Assembly: GCA_026985055.1 (NCBI GenBank)
Contig: JALSQZ010000125.1
Span: forward strand, 1-48,722
Origin: Sedimenticola sp.
GTDB taxonomy: Bacteria > Pseudomonadota > Gammaproteobacteria > Chromatiales > Chromatiaceae
Length of the DNA stretch: 48,722 nt
Reading direction: 5' to 3'
Position numbers and translations under genes: made by a program. The notes under the pieces are model-generated. The model searched no databases. It was not told where the DNA came from and was given only the letters and a program-made list of their open reading frames with translations. Positions 35,840-46,169 of the stretch are shown here, piece by piece; positions within the stretch are counted from its first letter, which is position 1; each line of letters begins with the position of its first letter.

Positions 35840-36397
35840 ATGGTATCTCTACAGACTCCCGTATGTAATTTCGGCAAGCCCGCCATCGATTTTTCTCTGC
35901 CCGGCGTGGATGGCAACATCTGGACGCTGAACGACTGCAAGGGGGAAAGGGGATTGCTGGTAATGTTCATCTGCAATCATTGTCCCTACGTCAAGGCGAT
36001 TCTGGATCGTCTGGTGCGGGACACCCGGGAACTGCGGGATCTGGGCGTGAATTCCGTGGCCATCATGTCCAATGATCCTTCCCAGTATGAGGAAGATTCG
36101 TTTGAGAACATGAAACGGGTGGCGGCCGAGCGGGATTTCCCCTTTCCCTATCTGCTGGATGAAACCCAGGCGGTAGCCAGGGCCTATGGCGCTGTCTGTA
36201 CCCCCGATTTCTTCGGCTACAATGCGGATCTGGAACTTCAGTACCGGGGGCGCCTGGATGCCAGCCGCAAGGAAACCGCTCCGGAAGATGCCCGTCGGGA
36301 TCTGTTCGAAGCCATGAAACAGGTGGCGGAAACCGGCAAGGGGCCGGAAGAACAGATACCCAGTATGGGTTGTTCCATCAAATGGAACGATGCCTAG
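35840..36397 (+). CDS. Thioredoxin-family protein (peroxiredoxin-like)
   Basis: A 185-residue cytosolic protein with a thioredoxin fold. FSLPGVDGNIWTLNDCKGERGLLVMFICNHCPYVKAI (marker; core CNHCPYVK) carries a CxxC, followed by SNDPSQYEEDSFENM, and ACTPDFF-like VCTPDFFGYN. This type is annotated as thioredoxin or AhpC/TSA-like and its partner is unknown. The ATG at 35840 begins the conserved part; the open frame to 35726 overlaps the metK leader and looks non-coding. No strong ribosome site. Divergent from metK. Confidence 0.88.
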   Translation: MVSLQTPVCNFGKPAIDFSLPGVDGNIWTLNDCKGERGLLVMFICNHCPYVKAILDRLVRDTRELRDLGVNSVAIMSNDPSQYEEDSFENMKRVAAERDFPFPYLLDETQAVARAYGAVCTPDFFGYNADLELQYRGRLDASRKETAPEDARRDLFEAMKQVAETGKGPEEQIPSMGCSIKWNDA

Positions 36398-36491
36398 AAC
36401 GTTTGTTTTTGTTTGGAAAGCCAAGATTCTTCTGCATCATGAGGTTTCTTAAGAGAATGAAAATATTTGGTTTTCTGTGAAAGAGAGATGT

Positions 36492-36520
36492 TTGTCACAA
36501 TTTCAGTTTATGGGCATATT
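36492..36520 (+). promoter_or_regulatory. Candidate promoter for tkt
   Basis: TTGTCA (36492-36497) and CATATT (36515-36520) are 17 bases apart, a reasonable sigma-70 promoter about 170 bases before tkt. The 293-base gap otherwise holds the leader hairpins listed next and no gene. Confidence 0.35.
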
Positions 36521-36589
36521 CAAAACATCGGTAGTTGCTGCCTGACCACAGGGGTTATGCTTTTCAAATACTGACTATTGATTTTTTCA

Positions 36590-36653
36590 CGGGGACAATG
36601 CAGCCCATGTCCCCGCAACTTCGAAACCGGCCTTCCATCTTCCCGATGGAGGG
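36590..36653 (+). promoter_or_regulatory. Two hairpins in the tkt leader
   Basis: CGGGGACA (36590-36597) pairs perfectly with TGTCCCCG (36608-36615) across a 10-base loop. About 16 bases on, TCCATC (36634-36639) pairs with GATGGA (36645-36650), extended on both sides. No T run follows either stem, so they are more likely structural or regulatory than terminators. A strong ribosome site GGGAGGGG precedes tkt. Confidence 0.45.
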
Positions 36654-36690
36654 ACAGAGTTTTTCATCAGCTTGAAATAGGGAGGGGCTT

Positions 36691-38682
36691 ATGTCCTCGC
36701 GTAAAGATCTTGCCAATGCTATCCGTGCCCTGAGCATGGATGCCGTTCAAAAAGCCAACTCCGGACATCCCGGAGCACCCATGGGGATGGCCGACATCGC
36801 CGAAGTGTTGTGGAACGGCCATATGAAACACAACCCCTCCAATCCCGCCTGGGCCGATCGTGATCGATTTGTGCTGTCCAACGGTCATGGCTCCATGCTG
36901 ATCTATTCCCTGTTGCACCTGACCGGCTATGATCTGAGCATCGACGACCTGAAGGCCTTCCGCAAGCTGCATTCCAAGACCCCCGGTCACCCCGAATACG
37001 GTTACACCCCTGGCGTGGAGACCACCACCGGCCCTCTGGGACAGGGCATCACCAATGCCGTGGGCATGGCTCTGGCGGAACGTACCCTGGCGGCGCAGTT
37101 CAACCGCGACGGGCATAATATTGTCGATCACCACACCTATGTATTCCTGGGCGATGGCTGCATGATGGAAGGTATTTCCCACGAAGCCTGCTCCCTGGCG
37201 GGTGTCTGGGGCCTGGGCAAGCTCATCGCTTTCTGGGATGACAACGGGATTTCCATCGATGGTCATACCGAAGGCTGGTTTGCCGATGATACCCCCAAGC
37301 GTTTCGAGGCCTATGGCTGGCATGTGATCCGTGATGTGGACGGCCACGACGCGGAAGCCATCGACAAGGCCATTCATGAAGCCAAGTCGGTAAACAACAA
37401 GCCCACCCTGATCTGCTGCAAGACGGTCATCGGTTACGGCGCGCCCAACCTGTGCGGCTCCCATGATTGCCACGGAGCGCCTTTGGGCGATGATGAAATC
37501 CAGGCTACGCGTGACAATCTGGGGTGGAATCATCCTCCTTTCGAGATTCCCGACGAGATCTACGCCGGCTGGGATGCCAGGGAGAAGGGCAAGGCGGCAG
37601 AAGACGACTGGAACGAGAAATTTGCCGCCTACAAGGCAGCCCATCCTGATCTGGCCGCCGAATTCGAGCGCCGCATGAATGGCGATCTGCCGGATAACTG
37701 GCAAAAGGTGGCCGACGATTACATCAAGGCTACGGATGAAGCCGCCGCCAGTCCCGCTACCCGCCAGGCCTCGCAGAAAGCGATTACCGCCTATGCCGCC
37801 GCTCTGCCGGAGTTTTTGGGAGGTTCCGCGGATCTGACGCCTTCCAATCTGACTTCCTGGTCGGACGCCAAGACCATCACCGATACCGTGGCTGATGGCA
37901 ACTACATTTCCTACGGCGTACGCGAGTTTGGCATGTCCGCCATCATGAACGGCGTGGCCCTGCACGGTGGTTTCATTCCCTTCGGCGGCACCTTCCTGAT
38001 GTTCTCCGAATACGCCCGCAATGCCCTGCGCATGGCGGCCCTGATGGGCGTGCGCAGCCTGTTTGTGTACACCCATGATTCCATTGGCCTGGGTGAAGAC
38101 GGGCCTACCCACCAGCCCATCGAGCAGATTTCCACCCTGCGCCTGATTCCCAACATGAGTACCTGGCGTCCCTGTGATGCAGTAGAGACTGCGGTAGCCT
38201 GGAAATGCGCCATCGAGAAGAAGAGCGGCCCTTCCAGTCTGATCTTCTCCCGTCAGGGTCTGCCGCATCAGGTGCGTTCTGACGATCAGCTGTCTCTCAT
38301 CGCCCACGGCGGTTACATCCTGCAGGACTGCGAGGGTACGCCTGAAGCCATTATCATCGCCACGGGTTCTGAAGTCGCCCTGGCAATGGAAGCGGCCAAG
38401 CAGCTTGCCGAAGAAGGGAAGAAGATTCGCGTGGTTTCCATGCCCTGTACCGAAGTTTTCGATGAGCAGGATCAGGAATACAAGGATTCCGTATTGCCTC
38501 CGGAAGTCACTGCCCGTGTCGCGGTGGAAGCCGGTGTGACCGACTTCTGGTACAAGTATGTGGGTACCGGCCGGGTTATCGGCATAGACCGCTTCGGTGA
38601 GTCCGCGCCTGCCGGTGAGCTGTTCCCCCATTTCGGCTTTACCGTCGATAATGTGGTCGGCGCGGTCAAGGGCGTAATGTGA
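36691..38682 (+). CDS. tkt: Transketolase
   Basis: Thiamine diphosphate enzyme moving two-carbon units in the pentose phosphate and Calvin pathways. The 663 residues are full length: [23 protein letters not shown] (marker), [16 protein letters not shown], the TPP motif [15 protein letters not shown] through [10 protein letters not shown], then [10 protein letters not shown] and [18 protein letters not shown] (marker). The C-terminal part keeps [13 protein letters not shown]. First gene of the tkt-gap-pgk-pyk-fba set. Confidence 0.97.
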   Translation: MSSRKDLANAIRALSMDAVQKANSGHPGAPMGMADIAEVLWNGHMKHNPSNPAWADRDRFVLSNGHGSMLIYSLLHLTGYDLSIDDLKAFRKLHSKTPGHPEYGYTPGVETTTGPLGQGITNAVGMALAERTLAAQFNRDGHNIVDHHTYVFLGDGCMMEGISHEACSLAGVWGLGKLIAFWDDNGISIDGHTEGWFADDTPKRFEAYGWHVIRDVDGHDAEAIDKAIHEAKSVNNKPTLICCKTVIGYGAPNLCGSHDCHGAPLGDDEIQATRDNLGWNHPPFEIPDEIYAGWDAREKGKAAEDDWNEKFAAYKAAHPDLAAEFERRMNGDLPDNWQKVADDYIKATDEAAASPATRQASQKAITAYAAALPEFLGGSADLTPSNLTSWSDAKTITDTVADGNYISYGVREFGMSAIMNGVALHGGFIPFGGTFLMFSEYARNALRMAALMGVRSLFVYTHDSIGLGEDGPTHQPIEQISTLRLIPNMSTWRPCDAVETAVAWKCAIEKKSGPSSLIFSRQGLPHQVRSDDQLSLIAHGGYILQDCEGTPEAIIIATGSEVALAMEAAKQLAEEGKKIRVVSMPCTEVFDEQDQEYKDSVLPPEVTARVAVEAGVTDFWYKYVGTGRVIGIDRFGESAPAGELFPHFGFTVDNVVGAVKGVM

Positions 38683-38688
38683 TTTTCC

Positions 38689-38723
38689 GGCGCCCTCCCG
38701 GAAGGGCGCCAGTTGGTTTTTTT
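38689..38723 (+). terminator. Intercistronic hairpin between tkt and gap
   Basis: GGCGCCCT (38689-38696) pairs with AGGGCGCC (38703-38710); after six bases comes a run of seven T (38717-38723). The spacing before the T run is unusual for a strong terminator, so partial termination or mRNA stabilisation between tkt and gap is likely. Confidence 0.5.
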
Positions 38724-38725
38724 GA

Positions 38726-39748
<1,023 letters not shown>

Positions 39749-39757
39749 GCACGGTGA

Positions 39758-39783
39758 AGCAGGGCGGGATTTCCCGCCCTGCT
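39758..39783 (+). terminator. Intercistronic hairpin between gap and pgk
   Basis: AGCAGGGCGGGA (39758-39769) pairs with TCCCGCCCTGCT (39772-39783), 12 bp with a very tight loop, followed only by TTCTGTC. It begins nine bases after the gap stop. A weak terminator or a 3' stabilising hairpin is plausible. Confidence 0.5.
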
Positions 39784-39896
39784 TTCTGTCCGGCGTTCAC
39801 AGAATGTTTTGCAAAGCCGGAGGGTTTTGCAAATCGTTTTGAACTTCAGTCCTGAATCGTCTTCAGGTGTCAATATTTTCAGCAGGAGATACCATT

Positions 39897-41078
39897 ATGT
39901 CTGTTATCAAGATGACCGATCTCGATCTTTCCGGAAAGCGCGTGCTGATTCGCCAGGATCTCAACGTGCCTGTCAAGGATGGCAAGGTGACCTCCGACAA
40001 ACGTATCCGGGCCTCTCTGCCCACCATTCAGCACTGCATGGATGCCGGCGCCAGGGTCATGCTCATGTCCCACCTGGGACGTCCCACCGAAGGCGAGCCT
40101 GCCGAGGAATTCTCCCTCAAGCCCGTGGCCGATTACCTGACAGAGGCGCTGGGCAAGGAAGTGGCGCTGGTCAAGGACTATCTGGAAAAGGCTCCCGAAC
40201 TGGAAAATGGTCAGGTGGTGCTGCTGGAAAATGTCCGCTTCAACAAAGGCGAAAAAGCCAATGATGAGGAGTTGTCCAAAAAATATGCTTCTTTGTGCGA
40301 TATCTACGTGATGGACGCCTTCGGCACCGCGCACCGTGCCCAGGCCTCCACTCATGGCGCGGGCAAGTTTGCTCCAGTGGCCTGTGCCGGCCCGTTGCTG
40401 GCCGGCGAGCTGGAAGCCCTGGGCAAGGCGCTGGGCAATCCGGATCGTCCCATGGCGGCGATCGTTGGTGGCTCCAAGGTTTCCACCAAACTGACTGTGC
40501 TGGAAAGTCTGTCCAAGGTTGTGGATCAGCTCATCCCCGGTGGCGGCATTGCCAATACCTTCATTGCCGCGGCGGGTTACAACGTGGGCAAGTCCCTGTA
40601 TGAAGAAGATCTGGTGGATGAAGCCAAACGTCTCATGGAAGCAGCCAGGGCCAAGGGCGGTGAGATTCCGGTTCCCACGGACGTGGTGGTGGGCAAGGAG
40701 TTCTCCGAAAATGCGCAAGCCACGGTGAAGAAGGTGGATGAAGTGGCCGACGACGACATGATTTTCGATATTGGCCCTGAAACCGCAGCGCGCTTTGGCG
40801 AGATGATGAAAGCCGCGGGTACCATTGTCTGGAACGGTCCCGTGGGCGTGTTCGAATTCGACCAGTTTGGTGAAGGCACCAAGGTTCTGGGCCTGGCCAT
40901 TGCCGAATCCAAGGCTTTCTCCATCGCTGGTGGAGGAGATACCCTGGCTGCCGTGGACAAATATGGCATCGCGGATCGTATATCCTATATCTCTACTGGT
41001 GGCGGCGCCTTCCTGGAGTTTCTGGAAGGCAAGAAACTGCCGGCGGTCGCCATGCTGGAAGAACGCGCCCAGTCCTGA
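39897..41078 (+). CDS. pgk: Phosphoglycerate kinase
   Basis: Interconverts 1,3-bisphosphoglycerate and 3-phosphoglycerate. The 393 residues contain [61 protein letters not shown] and the nucleotide region [14 protein letters not shown] with [14 protein letters not shown]. The ATG at 39897 has AGCAGGAG before it; the frame extends to 39867 without conservation. Confidence 0.97.
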   Translation: MSVIKMTDLDLSGKRVLIRQDLNVPVKDGKVTSDKRIRASLPTIQHCMDAGARVMLMSHLGRPTEGEPAEEFSLKPVADYLTEALGKEVALVKDYLEKAPELENGQVVLLENVRFNKGEKANDEELSKKYASLCDIYVMDAFGTAHRAQASTHGAGKFAPVACAGPLLAGELEALGKALGNPDRPMAAIVGGSKVSTKLTVLESLSKVVDQLIPGGGIANTFIAAAGYNVGKSLYEEDLVDEAKRLMEAARAKGGEIPVPTDVVVGKEFSENAQATVKKVDEVADDDMIFDIGPETAARFGEMMKAAGTIVWNGPVGVFEFDQFGEGTKVLGLAIAESKAFSIAGGGDTLAAVDKYGIADRISYISTGGGAFLEFLEGKKLPAVAMLEERAQS

Positions 41079-41106
41079 TTACACTGTTTGAGCAACCGAG
41101 AAATCT

Positions 41107-42555
41107 ATGCCAAGACGCACGAAAATAGTCGCCACACTGGGGCCGGCCACTGACGATCTCAAGGTACTGGACGAGGTGATCGCGGCAGGTGTGGATGTCG
41201 TTCGTCTGAACCTGTCTCACGGGTCTCATGCCGAACACGCGGAAAGGGCCGAGCGTATTCGCAACCGCTGCCGGGCCTCGGGCCGGCAGGTGGGTGTGTT
41301 GCTGGATCTGCAGGGCCCCAAGATCCGCATCGGTTCCTTCAAGGACGGCCCCATCCAGCTGGAAGAGGGCGATCACTTCATTCTGGATACCGCACTGGGC
41401 AAGAAGAGTGGCGATCAGGAACGGGTCAGCGTAACCTACAAGGCGCTGCCGGAAGAAGTATCCCGGGGCGATACCCTGTTGCTGGATGACGGCCAGATCG
41501 TTCTCTGGGTGGATGAGGTCATCGAAACCGAGGTTCGCTGCAAGGTCACCGTTGGCGGCACATTGTCGGACAAGAAGGGCATCAACAAGCAGGGCGGCGG
41601 GCTTTCCGCGCCGGCCCTGACCAAGAAAGACAAGGAAGACATCAAGTTTGCCGCCAGCATCGAGGCCGATTACCTTGCGGTCTCTTTCGTGCGCTCCGCG
41701 GCGGATGTGGATGCGGCGCGCAAACTGCTTACTGAAGCAGGTGGCAAGGGCGGTATCGTTTCCAAGATAGAACGCGCGGAAGCACTGGAGGCCATCGACG
41801 AAATCATCGATGCGTCCGATGCCATCATGGTCGCCCGGGGCGATCTGGGTGTGGAAATCGGTGATGCCGAGCTGCCTGCGGTGCAGAAGATGCTCATCAG
41901 CAAGGCGCGCTCCATGAACTGCGTGGTGATTACCGCCACCCAGATGATGCAGTCCATGATCGACAGTCCCATTCCTACCCGCGCCGAGGTATTCGATGTG
42001 GCGAATGCGGTTATCGATGGCACCGATGCCGTGATGCTTTCCGCAGAAACTGCTGCGGGCAAGTACCCCGCCAAGGCGGTGGAAGCCATGGTGCGGGTCT
42101 GCGCCGAGGCGGAGAAACAGGCGGCTACCCGCGTGTCTGACCACCGCCTGCACAGCGTGTTCGGGCGCATCGATGAATCCATTGCCATGGCCTCCATGTA
42201 CACCGCCAATCATCTTGGCGTAAAAGCCATTGCCGCGCTGACGGAATCAGGATCCACGGCGAAATGGATGTCACGGATTTCTTCGGGGATTCCCATCTAC
42301 GCCCTGACTTCCCACGTGGCCACCCGGCGCAAGGTAACCCTGTATCGCGGTGTGTATCCGGTGAGTTTCGATGTAACCGGCTACAATTCCCAAATGGCCA
42401 ATGTGGAAGTAATCGAGGAACTGCGCCGCCGGGGTGCGGTTCGTGATGGCGACCTGGTGATTATCACCAAGGGTGATTTGTCCGGTGTGGAAGGCGGCAC
42501 CAACGTAATGAAGATTGTGCGTGTCGGGGATGTCTATGTCCCCGAATGCGAATAA
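41107..42555 (+). CDS. pyk: Pyruvate kinase
   Basis: Makes pyruvate and ATP from phosphoenolpyruvate. The 482 residues show TKIVATLGPATDD, VVRLNLSHGSHAEH, LLDLQGPKIRIG, IMVARGDLGVEIG and CVVITATQMMQSMIDSPIPTRAEVFDVANAVIDGTDAVMLSAETA (markers; key signature ITATQMMQSM). Follows pgk by 28 bases, with class II aldolase after it, a gene order found in autotrophic proteobacteria. Confidence 0.97.
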   Translation: MPRRTKIVATLGPATDDLKVLDEVIAAGVDVVRLNLSHGSHAEHAERAERIRNRCRASGRQVGVLLDLQGPKIRIGSFKDGPIQLEEGDHFILDTALGKKSGDQERVSVTYKALPEEVSRGDTLLLDDGQIVLWVDEVIETEVRCKVTVGGTLSDKKGINKQGGGLSAPALTKKDKEDIKFAASIEADYLAVSFVRSAADVDAARKLLTEAGGKGGIVSKIERAEALEAIDEIIDASDAIMVARGDLGVEIGDAELPAVQKMLISKARSMNCVVITATQMMQSMIDSPIPTRAEVFDVANAVIDGTDAVMLSAETAAGKYPAKAVEAMVRVCAEAEKQAATRVSDHRLHSVFGRIDESIAMASMYTANHLGVKAIAALTESGSTAKWMSRISSGIPIYALTSHVATRRKVTLYRGVYPVSFDVTGYNSQMANVEVIEELRRRGAVRDGDLVIITKGDLSGVEGGTNVMKIVRVGDVYVPECE

Positions 42556-42626
42556 ACACTCTGGCCGGCAGTCGTTTTGCCGGTCAAACCGATAAATTTG
42601 AAATAACCTGACATAAGGAGAGAATC

Positions 42627-43691
42627 ATGGCTCTGATTTCCATGCGACAACTACTGGACTATGCGGCTGAACATGACTTTGGCATGCCCGCATTCAACGT
42701 CAACAACATGGAGCAGGTGCATGCCATCATGCAGGCTGCCGATGAACTGGACAGCCCGGTCATCATGCAAGGCTCTGCCGGCGCCCGTTCCTATGCCGGC
42801 GAACCCTTCCTGCGCCATCTGATCACGGCCGCGGTGGAAATGTACCCGCATATTCCCATTGTCATGCACCAGGATCATGGCTCCGAGCCCGCGGTATGCC
42901 TGCGTTCCATTCAGTCCGGTTTCAGCTCGGTGATGATGGACGGTTCCCTGATGGCCGACATGAAAACCCCCTCCACCTTCGAATACAACGTTGAAGTGAC
43001 CAAAACGGTGGTGGACATGGCTCACGCCGGCGGTGTTTCCGTGGAAGGCGAGCTGGGCTGCCTGGGTTCCCTGGAAACCGGGATGATGGGCGAGGAAGAC
43101 GGTCATGGTTCCGATGATCAGCTGGACATGGATCAGCTGCTCACCGATCCTGACGAAGCGGCGGATTTCGTGAAGAAGACCGGCGTGGATGCCCTGGCCA
43201 TCGCCATCGGCACTTCTCATGGCGCCTACAAGTTCACCAAGCCGCCCACCGGCGAAGTGCTGCGTATCGACCGCATTCGCGAGATTCACGCCCGCCTGCC
43301 CAACACCCACCTGGTCATGCACGGTTCCTCTTCCGTTCCCCAGGAGTGGCTGAAGATCATCAACGAGTTCGGCGGCGACATGGGCGAGACCTACGGCGTG
43401 CCCGTGGAAGAGATCGTTGAAGGTATCAAGAATGGCGTGCGCAAGGTCAATATCGATACCGACCTGCGCATGGCATCCACCGGCGCGGTGCGTCGTCACC
43501 TGCACGAGAACCCGTCCAACTTCGATCCGCGCAAATTCCTCAAGGCCTCTACTGAAGCCATGAAGGAAATCTGCAAGGCGCGCTACGAAGCCTTCGGCTC
43601 CGCGGGCCATGCTTCCAAAATCAAGCCCATTTCCCTGGAGGAAATGTACAAGCGTTACGAGTCGGGTTCCCTGGATCCCAAGGTGAGCTGA
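42627..43691 (+). CDS. fba: Class II fructose-bisphosphate aldolase, Calvin-cycle type
   Basis: Zinc-dependent aldolase joining or splitting triose phosphates; in the Calvin cycle it also makes sedoheptulose bisphosphate. The 354 residues have [17 protein letters not shown], the metal-binding MHQDHG, the VEGELGCLG motif followed by the acidic [11 protein letters not shown] loop, [11 protein letters not shown], and [11 protein letters not shown]. The acidic insert and length (about 350) fit the CbbA subtype. AGGAG precedes the ATG. A terminator follows. Confidence 0.96.
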   Translation: MALISMRQLLDYAAEHDFGMPAFNVNNMEQVHAIMQAADELDSPVIMQGSAGARSYAGEPFLRHLITAAVEMYPHIPIVMHQDHGSEPAVCLRSIQSGFSSVMMDGSLMADMKTPSTFEYNVEVTKTVVDMAHAGGVSVEGELGCLGSLETGMMGEEDGHGSDDQLDMDQLLTDPDEAADFVKKTGVDALAIAIGTSHGAYKFTKPPTGEVLRIDRIREIHARLPNTHLVMHGSSSVPQEWLKIINEFGGDMGETYGVPVEEIVEGIKNGVRKVNIDTDLRMASTGAVRRHLHENPSNFDPRKFLKASTEAMKEICKARYEAFGSAGHASKIKPISLEEMYKRYESGSLDPKVS

Positions 43692-43716
43692 TTTTACTCT
43701 GACTTGTCAATGCAAC

Positions 43717-43742
43717 AAAAAAGGCGCTTCGGCGCCTTTTTT
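43717..43742. terminator. Bidirectional terminator after fba
   Basis: GGCGC (43723-43727), a TTCG loop and GCGCC (43732-43736) are flanked by six A and six T, which also pair. This strong intrinsic terminator ends the tkt-fba unit and would work on either strand. Confidence 0.9.
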
Positions 43743-43762
43743 GTGTTTCTGGTTGTGATGGA

Positions 43763-43782
43763 AAAAAGCGCCACGAGGGCGC
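43763..43782 (-). terminator. Terminator for the minus-strand secreted gene
   Basis: On the minus strand GCGCC (43778-43782), CTCGT, GGCGC (43768-43772) and then TTTTTT (to 43763). It lies 39 bases beyond the stop of the gene at 43821. Confidence 0.7.
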
Positions 43783-43820
43783 CTTCTGTTGTCAGATTGA
43801 TGTTGTCCAGATGACAGTTA

Positions 43821-44336
43821 TTACTTCTTAATTACTGTATATGGCCAAACGCTGAGATAGGTAACTACGGAAACAATTCTCCATTGTCCTCCAATCCATA
43901 CATAAAGGGTTGTGGTACAGAAAACTCCGCCACAGTGGGTGTTGGTTTTAGTGTCTCCATCTTTTGCGGCGTCCATGCTGGCAGTACGTTCATCATCGGA
44001 ATAGTCTGTCAGGATGTTTTCCATGTCGGCCATTGCGCGATTCATGTCCTGCACGGTGATTTGCCCGCGGGCCATCATCAGTTCCAGTTGCTGAGAAAGA
44101 AGATCTTTTTGCGTGGCCAGCGCAGGCATCGGAGGAAGATATTTCTCCGGGCTTGCCTCCAGGTCTGATAATTCTTCCTCTGTCAATGCCAGGCCGATCA
44201 AGCTTTGGTTGGCGGCTACATAGCGGGCAATTTTTTGCTGGAGGCCATCCAGTCCTGTTTCTGACTGAAAACTGCTCGCCGTGGCATGTTGAAAGAAAAA
44301 TGCTGCTCCCAAAATTATCCATAAGAATTTTTTCAT
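43821..44336 (-). CDS. Exported protein of unknown function
   Basis: A 171-residue protein I do not recognise. Residues 1-21 form a signal peptide (MKKFLWIILGAAFFFQHATA). The middle is helical and acidic, with LTEEELSDLEASPEKYLPPMP and QLELMMARGQITVQDMNRAMADME (markers only). The C-terminal part has two cysteines (HCGGVFC) followed by an aromatic, strand-like tail YVWIGGQW..VSVVTYLSVWPY. It stands alone, with a MITE copy beginning 25 bases before its ATG, so its promoter must be in or near that element. Confidence 0.7.
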   Translation of the reverse strand: MKKFLWIILGAAFFFQHATASSFQSETGLDGLQQKIARYVAANQSLIGLALTEEELSDLEASPEKYLPPMPALATQKDLLSQQLELMMARGQITVQDMNRAMADMENILTDYSDDERTASMDAAKDGDTKTNTHCGGVFCTTTLYVWIGGQWRIVSVVTYLSVWPYTVIKK

Positions 44337-44361
44337 TTATGTCTCTCCATCTATTCCTTAG

Positions 44362-44602
44362 CCCGAATATTGCACCAGAATCCGGAATTTTCCCGGAGAG
44401 ATTTTTGCCCAGATTGTTCGAACGTACAAAAGTCGATGTTATTCATTGACTTGCAGGGCGTTCGGGCAAGCTGGGTGAAAAGATCCCGGGAAAAACCGGA
44501 TAGCATGACAGGTACAAACTGTATCCAGCATAATCGTCACGCAACATGCTGTAATTCATGGTAAAAAACTCACATTTTGCGCGTTCTGGTGCAATATTCG
44601 GG
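44362..44602. mobile_element. 241-bp MITE, copy 1
   Basis: Ends in inverted repeats CCCGAATATTGCACCAGAA and TTCTGGTGCAATATTCGGG and is flanked by TTAG (44358-44361 and 44603-44606), the expected target duplication. Inside, two imperfect arms of about 42 bases (TCCGGAATTTTCCCGGAGAG and on, against the inverse of the part ending in CCGGA) form a long hairpin with a further stem AAGTC/GACTT at its tip. No coding capacity. YTAG duplications fit IS5-group insertion (YTAR); the CC ends would also suit the IS1380 family. No transposase is present, so it needs one in trans. Confidence 0.88.
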
Positions 44603-44723
44603 TTAGCTGTAGCAAAACCAAGCATGTTATATAGAACATGCAGGGGAAAGAATATCCCCCCCCAAGGGTATGTCAAGCCAGACTATCGTGGCGTTGAATC
44701 AGCTTGACGATACGGATATTTCA

Positions 44724-44911
44724 TCAGATTTCGGCCAGCAGCTTGATGACCTCACCGGGTTGCAGCCAGCCGAGCAGGCTGGAGTCCAATACCACACCCG
44801 CCATCAGTTCGCCGATGACAGCTGGTGCGCCCAGCTGCACGGCAATTTCGGCAAACCGCCTTGCGGTCACCAGGATGATCAGCAGATAAAGAAAAAAGTA
44901 TGGGTTTCCAT
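44724..44911 (-). pseudogene. 5' remnant of a Kef-type cation:proton antiporter gene
   Basis: On the minus strand the frame ending at 44724 translates as LLIILVTARRFAEIAVQLG, then APAVIGELMAGVVLD, SSLLGWLQPGEVIKLLAEI and a stop. This matches the first two helices of monovalent cation:proton antiporters (family motif GxPAVIGELLAGIILGPSLLG, of which this has a close version). The likely start METHTFFFI (ATG at 44911) is in another frame, so a one-base change in the T run near 44892 broke it. The rest of the gene is missing. Between 44606 and 44724 I see only hairpins (GCATGTT/AACATGC) and a run of eight C. Confidence 0.75.
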
Positions 44912-44937
44912 GGCTCGCTGGGCGTTTGATGTTGTGC

Positions 44938-45915
44938 TCAGAATACCATGAGGGGCGGTTTGTTCAGCAATTCCATTTGCTGTTGCAAAATGGTGAGCTG
45001 CTCCTGCCAGTAGGCAGGGCTGCCAAACCAGGGAAAAGCCCTGGGAAAGGCCGGATCGTCCCAGCGGCGGGCCAGCCAGGTGCTGTAGTGGATCAGGCGC
45101 AGGGTTCGCAGGGGTTCGATGAGGGCCAGCTCCCGGGTATCGAAATCGTGGAACAGGCGATAGCCTTCGATGAGTTCGCTGAGCTGCAGGGTCATTTCCT
45201 GACGGTCGCCGGAGAGCAGCATCCAGAAATCCTGAATTGCCGGGCCGTTGCGGCAGTCGTCCATGTCCACGAAATGCGGGCCCTGGTCTGTCCACAGGAT
45301 GTTGCCGGGATGACAGTCGCCGTGGAGGCGCAGGGGCTGGAAGTCCGCCGACATGAAGATGCGGTCGATTTGTTCAAGCAGCGCTTCACAGACAGTCAGG
45401 TAGGCGGTGGCGGTTTCCCCTGGCAGCAGGCGCGACTCACGCAGCCAGTGAAAGGACTTCCAGCCCAGGTTTTCCACGCTCAGGGTTTCCCGATGCTGAA
45501 ATGGCCGGCTGGCGCCAACGGCGTGGATGCGCCCGAGGAAGCGGCCTATCCATTCCAGGTGCTCGGGGTTTTCCAGGTTGGGACTGCGGCCGCCCTGGCG
45601 GGGATAGACGGCGAAGCGAAAACCCTGATATTCGAACAGGCTCTGTTTTCTGTCGTCCAGCAGGGGAGGCACCACCGGAATTTCCTGCTCTGCCAGCTCC
45701 AGGCTGAACTGGTGATCTTCGAGTATGGCCGCATCGGACCAGCGCTCAGGGCGATAGAATTTGGCGATGATGGGCGGCTGTTCTTCCAGCCCGATCTGCA
45801 GCACCCGGTTTTCGTAGCTGTTCAGGGGCAGCAGCGTTCCATCCACCTCGAAACCGACGCTTTCGATGGCGTCGAGAATCAGATCGGGCGACAGCCGGTC
45901 GTAAGGATGACTCAA
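44938..45915 (-). CDS. srkA: Stress response kinase A (SrkA/RdoA, YihE)
   Basis: A 325-residue serine/threonine protein kinase of the APH-like fold that protects against stress-induced death in E. coli. The motifs are LNSYENRVLQIG, AKFYRPERWSD (the ATP-binding lysine), LHGDCHPGNILW (catalytic loop) and HFVDMDDCRNGPAIQDFWMLL (marker; metal site DMDD). It is the third gene of purC-glutaredoxin-srkA, overlapping the preceding gene by four bases. The broken antiporter lies 26 bases downstream on the same strand. Confidence 0.95.
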   Translation of the reverse strand: MSHPYDRLSPDLILDAIESVGFEVDGTLLPLNSYENRVLQIGLEEQPPIIAKFYRPERWSDAAILEDHQFSLELAEQEIPVVPPLLDDRKQSLFEYQGFRFAVYPRQGGRSPNLENPEHLEWIGRFLGRIHAVGASRPFQHRETLSVENLGWKSFHWLRESRLLPGETATAYLTVCEALLEQIDRIFMSADFQPLRLHGDCHPGNILWTDQGPHFVDMDDCRNGPAIQDFWMLLSGDRQEMTLQLSELIEGYRLFHDFDTRELALIEPLRTLRLIHYSTWLARRWDDPAFPRAFPWFGSPAYWQEQLTILQQQMELLNKPPLMVF

Positions 45916-46169
45916 AGGTTCACGCCAGCCTTGCGCAGTTGAGCGGGGAATTGTTTGGCGTTGAACCCCTGAATCTTGTGTTCTCCGACCAGTAACAGCG
46001 GTACGCCCCGGCCGCCGTGGCGTTGATATGCCTTGAACGCCCGTGCATTACGCTGCACGTCCATTTCAACAAATCTGATCTGATGCTGCTTCAGCCATTG
46101 CTTGAGCTGGCGGCAATGGCCGCAGCTGGTGGTGCTGTACAGGGTGATGCGGGGTTGTTTGCTTTTCAT
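45912..46169 (-). CDS. Glutaredoxin-family protein
   Basis: An 85-residue thiol protein with the active site [14 protein letters not shown] near residue 16 and the cis-proline segment [20 protein letters not shown] is closer to thioredoxin/DsbA-type sites than to the classical CPYC of glutaredoxin. No signal peptide, so probably cytosolic. It overlaps purC and srkA by four bases each. Confidence 0.88.
   Translation of the reverse strand: MKSKQPRITLYSTTSCGHCRQLKQWLKQHQIRFVEMDVQRNARAFKAYQRHGGRGVPLLLVGEHKIQGFNAKQFPAQLRKAGVNL

Noticed and set aside
44879..45295. 138-codon open frame ending METHTFFFIC on the minus strand
   Set aside because: Most of it is an off-frame reading of srkA. Only its last nine codons matter, as the likely start of the broken antiporter.
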